A DNA stretch of 64,000 nucleotides from NCBI GenBank assembly GCA_010015655.1, contig ML976679.1:448027-512026 (forward strand). Reading direction: 5' to 3'. The position numbers and the translations under genes were made by a program. How positions within the stretch are numbered: position 1 is the stretch's first letter; every line of letters starts with the position of its first letter. Shown here one piece after another: positions 57,063-64,000 of the stretch. The DNA is from Bimuria novae-zelandiae CBS 107.79 (lineage: Eukaryota; Ascomycota; Dothideomycetes; Pleosporales; Didymosphaeriaceae). Below the pieces are notes generated by a model. It saw only the letters and a list, made by a program, of their open reading frames with translations. It did no database searches and was not told where the DNA came from.

Positions 57063-59262
57063 TGCTTTGGGCTATCTCGTCTCTGGGTCTTACCATGAGA
57101 GAAAAGAAATCCTCAGAACGCATCGTACCCACAATGCCGTGCTTCACTATCACCTGCAACTTCAAAACGATGTGATGGTATCCGGGCCAGGCCCACTTAC
57201 TGCAAAGGATGGAGTTAACACCATTGGTCAGCCGACATGCAGCTTTCAGTCTGCGCCACAAGAAACTTTTGTACCAGCTGTCAAAATGCAGGCATGCATT
57301 AGTGCGGTGCTCCTTTGGTGACGGCCATACAGAATGCAGCTTCCCCACTGTTAAGCAAGTCACGTTACAGTGCATTGCGGGTACATGTAGCACCAAGCGG
57401 ACTTGGATTTACAGGAAGGGTTCCCTCATGGCCCAAAGGGGCGTCGCACGAAAACGTGGGTTGGCGTTCTGCCACTCGCGGCTGGGTGCAGAGACGAAGC
57501 AGCACAAGTTTTTGACAGCTCTAAAGTTATCACCGTTACGTTACTTGACAGCGGGAATCACAATGTCAGGCCATGTCTGTGAGAGGGTGCGCTCTCCCGG
57601 CAGCGAATGTTTGCCACTTTTGGGCTCCGCAACGTGCGACTGTCACTGACCTGTCAAGGCCAGTACCCGCGCAACACCCGTGTGCTAATGCTGCTGCTCA
57701 ACATGGCCGCTTAGCCGCCCTGTGTGCTTCCCATCTAATTAGCGCCCCTTTTGCTTTTTCGTCGTCTGCGACGGTGCGCTGCACCCGCCTAGCATGCCCC
57801 GTTGCGTGTAACCACGTCTCCTGCCCGAAAATTCCCGCAAATCCCGTTCCCGCCTCGACGGCTCCTTGCAGCCTCCTTGCAGCCTCCTTGCAGCCTCCTT
57901 GCAGCCCTCATGATGCATACACCCCAAAACCACCCCCGATTAACGAATTTTTTCCTGTCAACTATGCACGGCGTTGCATGTAAAGCCGGGGCTGCTTTCG
58001 AACAGGTGCAGCAACGCTGCAGGCGGGGGACGCGGCTCGCAATTGATTGCGCGGCCGACAGATGGGCAAATGAAAAATTGATGGGATGAAGCTCCGTTGA
58101 GCTTCTATTCTGGGGTGAGGGGCCGTCTGGCGGAGAGTTTGTGCGTGCAGGGGCGTTATCGCGGATTTTGATTATCATATATAGGTCTCCGAGGAGGTTA
58201 AGGTTAAGGCATGGTCCGCGAGTGGGTAAGTGGTGAGCAAGTATCTATACCGTATTTCGAGAGCATGTTATATTTCATTCTTGATGAACAGAGGACGCTT
58301 GAGGCAGTTTCGCGGAATTGATTCGACAATCTTGAGGCGATGCTACGAATCCCCTCTCCCATCGTAGCCTACCCTGTCTTATTTGAGGTTTTAAAATTAA
58401 TTGATGTAGGGTGTTTGGGTTCGCGATGATGTCGCGATGACATAAAATTCCGGCGGCCTTAGGGGCTGACCACTCCAGCAGCAAATCTAACGCTTATGCA
58501 TCTGATACAGTACACAAGTCATATTATTGCGCCATAATGGGTGCCTGGGCTAGGTCTCTGGCTTGCTTACGATTAGGGTACTGACTAGGGTAATAATATC
58601 GCAGATCTCCGCATGCTGCTGGGGCAATTCATGACTTTGTGAAGAGTCTATGCCAGTAACTGATGCTATGGATCGTGTACGAGAAGCTAAGAGAGCTGGG
58701 CTGCGAGTTCACTTGCTTGTGATAAGGATTTTCTGATACGGCATTGCTTTTGATTGGTTAGGAGGGTTACACACGATAGTAACTTTTGTATTAGAAGGGT
58801 AGAATGCATCTTATAGAAGGCAAGGTATAGGGTTCTTACAACATCGAAGATACGCAGTCCGCCGGGAGCTGCATTCTAAACGCCATTAAAAGCATATCTG
58901 ATTGACTTCGCTACACTGTGTGCTTCGCGACGGTGTGCGCGACGTCTTATGAGAAACCGCACGATTTATCTAACGTTGAAAGCATTTGGAAGAGTAAAGT
59001 GCAGGTGTCAAGACGAAAGCGAATGTCTTGATCAACGCTTAAGGACAGCTCGATTGGCTCTTGGGAAAGACACGCTTTGATGTCCGCGCTTCCTGAAACG
59101 GTCTGACGCGCCAGCAAGTATACCACCGAAAAAAGAGCACTGAACATGCGACAAAAAGCTACGACTTGGTATGATATATTTCCTCGTTGCAGGTACATAC
59201 GTAGTCTAAATCTCTCCATCCAGTACACGTCGTCTTTGGATTATTGCCTTTGCTCCAACACC
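57063..59262. other. Intergenic, 2.2 kb, with an 11-bp minisatellite
   Basis: No supported gene. GCAGCCTCCTT-type units of 11 bp repeat about four times at 57861-57906. A minus-strand frame at 58947-59228 has a hydrophobic stretch (FCRMFSALFSVVYLLA) but overlaps the promoter of the next gene and is not called. Confidence 0.5.
57861..57906. repeat. 11-bp tandem repeat (GCCTCCTTGCA), about four units
   Basis: Consecutive units are nearly identical; the first (GCTCCTTGCA) is one base short. Confidence 0.85.
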
Positions 59263-59909
59263 ATGCCTACTAACAAAGATCGTCTTTACATTGCACTCTA
59301 TGCTCGGGGTGGAGCACCCACTATGCCAGACAAAGAAGACACGTAAGCACGACGCGGATATGTCGCGTATATTGCAGAGCGACCTACTGATCGACGTAGT
59401 GATACCGCAGATACCACTGGGCGCTTCTCGTTGGCCCTAAAGACGAGGTTGAGAATGGCATAGGCATGAGGTATCACGCGAAAGAACGCATTACAGGGCC
59501 GAATATGTCGGCGTGGCTCTTCGAAGAGATGGAGACTTCCTTGTCTGCGACTTCGATGCTTCTTGTGCGAGTAATGATAGCCAAGGTGGAAAAAAAGGAT
59601 CGATTGGTGCCAGTCGTTCGGAACACGCTGATTAGGCAAGGCGTAGCGGGATGGAATTGTGTTGGGTGGGCGCAGGAAGCGTTACAGGGTCTGGAAGCAG
59701 ACGGGAAGGCTCTGGGGACAGGCGTGACGGAGTGGGCGAAGATTAAATCCACCGCAATGGAATACTGCGAGCGGAATGAAGAGCATCGTTTCGACGGACA
59801 AGGAAACTATGATATGACAAAAGTGCCTACGTATGACTTGATCCAGGGGAAGGAGGTGATTGCATGTTGTAACGTCGAAAAGAGAGTGTTGAGGCAATCG
59901 TTGTTTTGA
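59263..59909 (+). CDS. Uncharacterised fungal protein, 192 aa
   Basis: Exons 59263-59342 and 59411-59909, with a 68-nt intron, give 192 aa. The N-terminus reads MPTNKDRLYIALYARGGAPT, then MPDKEDTYHWALLVGPKDEV; mid-protein is RYHAKERITGPNMSAWLFEE and MLLVRVMIAKVEKKDRLVPV, and GWNCVGWAQEAL follows. This layout recurs in many ascomycete proteins of unknown function, often in several copies per genome. The pattern 'YHWALLVGP...G.RYHA....WNCV.W..EAL' has a His, a second His and a Cys in the order seen in NlpC/P60- or PPPDE-like papain folds (as circular permutations), so a hydrolase fold is conceivable. That is my inference. There is no signal peptide. It is the last gene before the AT-rich block. 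Confidence 0.75.
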
Positions 59910-60035
59910 TTGAGAAGCTACTCTATGGAGCTATATAGTGTGAATCACGTGCACAGGCCGCACGTACGCGGGTGGCCCAAGCTTCTATACTGAACCGTCA
60001 CACAACCCCTCAGCTTCTTGTCAATTGAGAGGTGA
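59910..60035. other. Boundary between gene space and the right AT-rich block
   Basis: Composition switches within a few tens of bases near 60040. No gene or clear target duplication is seen. A (TTA)n stretch lies at 60071-60092. Confidence 0.5.
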
Positions 60036-60099
60036 AGCTAAAATCTTGCTTAATTAAGTAACTAGATATATATTATTATTATTATTATTATTAACGCTG

Positions 60100-62700
60100 C
60101 CCTAGAGACGTTACGTAATATTAATAAAATAAAGCTATTAAATAAACTCTTAATATTTAGCCTTTAAGAGGACTTTAGTAAGCCTATTAGTAGCTATCTT
60201 ATCTATAGGAACCTATTTAATAATAAGCTATTAAGCCTCTACCTTTTATTAAATCTATATTTAATAGATATTAACGTATTAAACTTTTATATACAGTTAA
60301 TCTAGATCCTTATTCATAATTCTTACTATTTATTAATTATTATAGTAGATTGCAGGCATTATGCCTAAGTTAAATAAAATACTATTAAAGAAGTAAAGCT
60401 ACTTTACTTTCTATAAGCTAGTAAAAAAAATTAAGAGTAGCTTTAATTTAGTAGTAGACTTAGTAACTATACGCTAGATAGTTGCCTTCTAATTAATAAT
60501 TATACTATAAAGAAAGAAGTATTATCTTTATAAGCTTTAATATATTTTTATATTATTTATATATAAGGCGTCTAACGTGCTAAGAAATAATAATAATAGT
60601 TATTATTATTAAAAATAACTTTTATAATTAAGTTATTATAAAAACCCTTAATAGCGTAGTATTAAGTTATAAGCAAGTATTGCTAGACGCGTTATATAGT
60701 TATAATATATAACTACTTTAGATTAGTAAGATAGCACGCAAGAATAACGTGGCTATAAGTAATGTTAGACTACGTTTAGTAAGTAATATAGGCAAGATTC
60801 CCTATAAGTTCCTAATATAGCTTTATACGTTAAACGTCTATCTCTTTAATTAACTTGTTAAGAGAGTTAATATTAAGTAGAAAGTTAATATTAAGTAGAA
60901 AGTTAGGTTTCTTATAATTTACTAGCTATATGCCGTACTTCTTATAAATCTTATTAATATATATGTCTTTAATAAGCTAGATCTTCTTTTTCTAGCGATC
61001 TCGAATAACTTAGGCGCCTAGAAACCAGACTAAGTCTCCTATCGCCTTAAGTCTAAATTAGTCCTTTAACTTATTCTTAAAGTCTTAATATAGATAAGCG
61101 TTCATTAGGTAATATACTATAATAATATTATTAATATAAATAAATAAAATAAGCTAATTATTATTATATAAATATAAGAAGCCTTTAATGCGTTTAAGGT
61201 TTAGTAGCTTAACTATAGCTTAGAACGTATTATACTATAGAAGTAGTATATTCTTTAGGCCGTAGAGGACGCGAAGTACCTTTAGAAGAATACTATTTAC
61301 TTTCTTAAATACGCTAAGAGCCTTAGCGTATAGCTTTTAATTAAGTCTAAAATTAAGAAAGGTATTAGGTATGTTATATTACTTTAGCTCTATATTAAAA
61401 TAGTTAATAATTATAATAACTACTTAAAAGGTGTAAGTAGTAGTAGTAGTAGTAGTATAAGTATTATTAGCAAATTAATTAGTAACTTCTTACTATAAGG
61501 ATATAAAATAAAAGTTTTAAGAGTAATAGCATCCTGTAAGATAATTTACTATATAATTAAGAGGTATTAATATATCTATAAAGTTATTAGAATGTAATTA
61601 ATATTAAGAGGATAATAGTCTATTAGTATCACCCCCTACTAATAGCTTAGACAATTATACGGCAAGCGTTAGTATTAGTATTACTATAGATTTAGCCCTG
61701 TCGTAGAAACGTTAAGTAACTTAATAACCTCTTTAATTACTAAGTTATATATGTAGCTATTATAGCCTTTATAAAAAGTAAATATATTAAATACCACGTC
61801 TCTCGTGCGGATAACTCGATCCTTTATTAATAATTAAATTTAAAAGATATTAGTGCTATTAAAATCTATGAGATGGCTAGTTAGGGCGTGCGAGGTTATC
61901 TTTACTTTATATAATAAATATTTATTAAGGATATACGCGCAATAACTAATTAGTTCAAGATAGCTTATTATAGTCTTTTTACTTTAGATAACCTTATATA
62001 GCGTACGCTAATTAAGGACTTTAAATAGTATTTAATTAAGTAAGTATACTATTATCATTATTAATTTATTTATTAACTATTTTAAAAACTACCTTAGAGG
62101 CGTAGGGCGCGGACCTTTATTATAATTAGCTTATTAGTAATCTTAGTATTTTTATTCTACGCAGAATTATTTAGAGCGTATAGCTTAAAGTGTATACTTA
62201 GGTTAGCGTAAAGTTAATTTATAAAGTTAATAATACTAAGCTTAGCGTTAAGCTTAATTATAATTAAATTATAGTTATACTAATACTAAATACAATATAT
62301 AGTATTCTATAGCTAGTGTCCCAGCTAAGCTTTTATTTTTATTAGAAAGGTCTTTACTTCGTGCTAACGCAAGTGTTAATAGATAGTATAAGCACATTAC
62401 TTATTACTATTATAATAAGACTCTCCCTATTATTATAGTTAGATAAAATTAATTAAATTTTAATAAAAGGGATAGATAGCGTCTTTTAGCGTATAGTAAG
62501 AAATCTACTTTATTAATTTTAATTCTATATAGATTTAATAAAAGTTTTAGTTAGTAGGCCCTTTTACTATGCCTCGTTTAAGATCATTATTTAGGTAATC
62601 TATAACCTTGCGTTCCAGATAGCCCTAAACCGTATAGGCCATTGTTAGAGAAATCTCTTAGATCTTTTTTAGTGTCTTTAATAGATATGTTTAAATAGCT
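60100..62700 (-). mobile_element. RIP-degraded Ty1/copia pol relic
   Basis: Reading the minus strand through stops gives copia pol in order from right to left. Reverse transcriptase lies around 61200-60900: 'LILFIYINNIIIVYY' stands where the YVDD box is expected, followed by 'IGDLVWFLGA*VIRDR', the copia WFLG.RVIRDR motif. RNase H lies around 60520-60110: 'VTKSTTKLKLL' in place of the TSSTEAE motif, then 'LGIMPAIYYNN', 'YVNIYQI*I**KVEA' in place of the RHVDI..H(W)LRQ motif, and 'DKIATNRLTKVLLKAKY'. The integrase part to the right is too eroded to outline. The changed residues (D to N, and Trp, Gln or Arg codons to stop) are what RIP produces. The LTRs could not be paired, so the ends are approximate. 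Confidence 0.75.
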
Positions 62701-64000
62701 ATTGCAAGTAAGGATAATTTTATTAAATAATAAAAGAAATTTATGTTAATAAGTTAGTAGCTCTTATAGTATTTTAGGTAAGTAATAACGTCGTGTTTAT
62801 TATATAGCATATTTTAACCTAACTTAAAATAAATACTAATATCGCGATAGCGTCTAAGACTAACTACGCTTATAATAAAGCTAGGTACTAAAGTAATATA
62901 AGTAATTAGCGTTAGTGCTATGTCTATTAATATATTAATTAAAAGAGTTATTTTACCTTAGGCCTTAATCTTATAGTTGTCCGTACGCAGTACGGGCAGC
63001 TACCTAATGCGATGTCTTAAGACAGGTGACAATGGTTATGTAATACCGCACAGGCAAAGGCACAGACCATAGTCACCGTGCGCGAGCATCAATCCTTATA
63101 ACCCCCTTTCCTCCGTACGTAGAATAGACAGACAGGACTTGAATACCAGACCCTTTTCTCACCCGTACCATCGTACAACTATCTAGCCCTATCATATCGC
63201 GATATGCTTGGCTTAGTATAGCCCATTCAACAATAGTAGTATTTACTTACTTTAATAATTATACTAGTATCTTTAACGCGCTTCTATTCGTAGCCTATCT
63301 AATTAATTATATTAATAATATAGGTGTTAGAACCTAGGTTACGGATATATTAGTTTTAAAGAGTTATAATATAATTATTAATTATAGTAATAATTAACTT
63401 ATTTAGTAGAATTACGTTATAATTATTAGCTAAAGTAGCTAAGACTTTACTTATTATACTATATAAGCCTATTATAAAAGCTAAGCTACGATTTCTTAGT
63501 AGACGTCTATTATTAAGATAAATAGCTATAGTAGCTAGTATTATCTTTAAAAAATACCTATTTATTTTATTTACTGCCTTCTATATTCGCGTAAGTAGGC
63601 TAGGTTTATTTTATAAAACTTAATTAATACGCTAGCGCGTGATAGAATTTTTTAAAGTTACTTAGTTATAAACAGAAGTCTTTATTAAGGTAGTAGTACA
63701 AACTATACTAATATTTATTACTATAGAGACATACGCTCCTTGGCGCTTAACTTATAGTAAACTTATTATTATCCTTAACATTGCTCTACGTCTTTACTAC
63801 TTAAAGATTACCTGCCATACTATTAAGCTTCTAGGAACTAGGTTAGACTTATTAAACGTACGTTATATGTATAGAAATATAGTCCTTTAGCGTAGCTATT
63901 TACGCGTTATTATTCTTCTATTTAAATAGCTTAATTAGGTTAGGCAGAGCGTATTTAGGGTTATTACTTTTAATAATTATTAAAAAGTCTTTTTATACGC
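62701..64000. repeat. AT-rich RIP-type block with one GC-normal island
   Basis: This continues the degraded block to the window edge. An island of normal composition (about 62975-63235) could be the LTR or leader of the copia element or an unrelated insertion. Its minus strand contains GGTATTCAAGTCC (63147-63135), which resembles a Pol III B box. From 63300 on no family can be named; no gene is seen. Confidence 0.6.

Noticed and set aside
60071..60092. TTA-repeat as a telomere-like or CRISPR-like array
   Set aside because: A simple trinucleotide microsatellite in AT-rich sequence; no TTAGGG units and no spacer structure.

Overview
The window is nuclear DNA from a filamentous ascomycete (Pezizomycotina), most likely a dothideomycete. 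The evidence is many short introns of 46-73 nt with GT...AG ends and CTRAY branch sites, a TEA-domain AbaA-type conidiation regulator, a large-subunit catalase with a C-terminal glutaminase-like domain, a filamentous-fungus Mdm12, a single-polypeptide fungal urease, and AT-rich blocks of transposons destroyed by C-to-T/G-to-A (RIP-type) mutation. The species cannot be fixed from the sequence alone. Exon boundaries given here were read by eye from splice motifs and reading phase; every spliced model listed is in frame from ATG to stop.

Layout. 1-9.6 kb is a RIP-degraded AT-rich block: two Fot1/pogo transposase relics in tandem, a LINE-ORF1-like scrap, a relic of another transposase-like protein, and a stretch carrying a recurring imperfect palindrome. 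9.6-12.5 kb holds a decayed segment and a secreted berberine-bridge-type FAD oxidase. 12.465-14.279 kb is a complete 1.8-kb LTR element with 172-bp LTRs and a 5-bp target duplication. 14.3-46 kb is gene-rich: a serine/proline-rich two-TM protein, an unrecognised 504-aa protein, urease, an HMG-box protein, a three-dsRBD protein, abaA, mrd1, an LC8 dynein light chain, a zinc-ribbon protein and a catA-like catalase. 46.85-49.12 kb is a piggyBac-like transposon with perfect 29-bp terminal inverted repeats and one premature stop. 49-60 kb is gene-poor apart from a 48-aa Cys/His protein, mdm12 and an orphan 192-aa family. It contains a 70-N assembly gap. 60.04-64 kb is a second RIP-degraded block with a Ty1/copia pol relic on the minus strand (integrase side to the right, RT, then RNase H to the left).

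The genes do not form an obvious pathway cluster. Housekeeping genes (ribosome biogenesis, dynein, ER-mitochondria tethering) sit beside stress and development genes (catalase, abaA) and nitrogen metabolism (urease). Two divergent pairs share intergenic promoters: the 504-aa protein with urease (607 bp) and mrd1 with the LC8 gene (263 bp). The most distinctive biology is in the mobile elements: allele-like RIP differences between the two LTRs, and an unRIPed piggyBac-like element without TTAA flanks.
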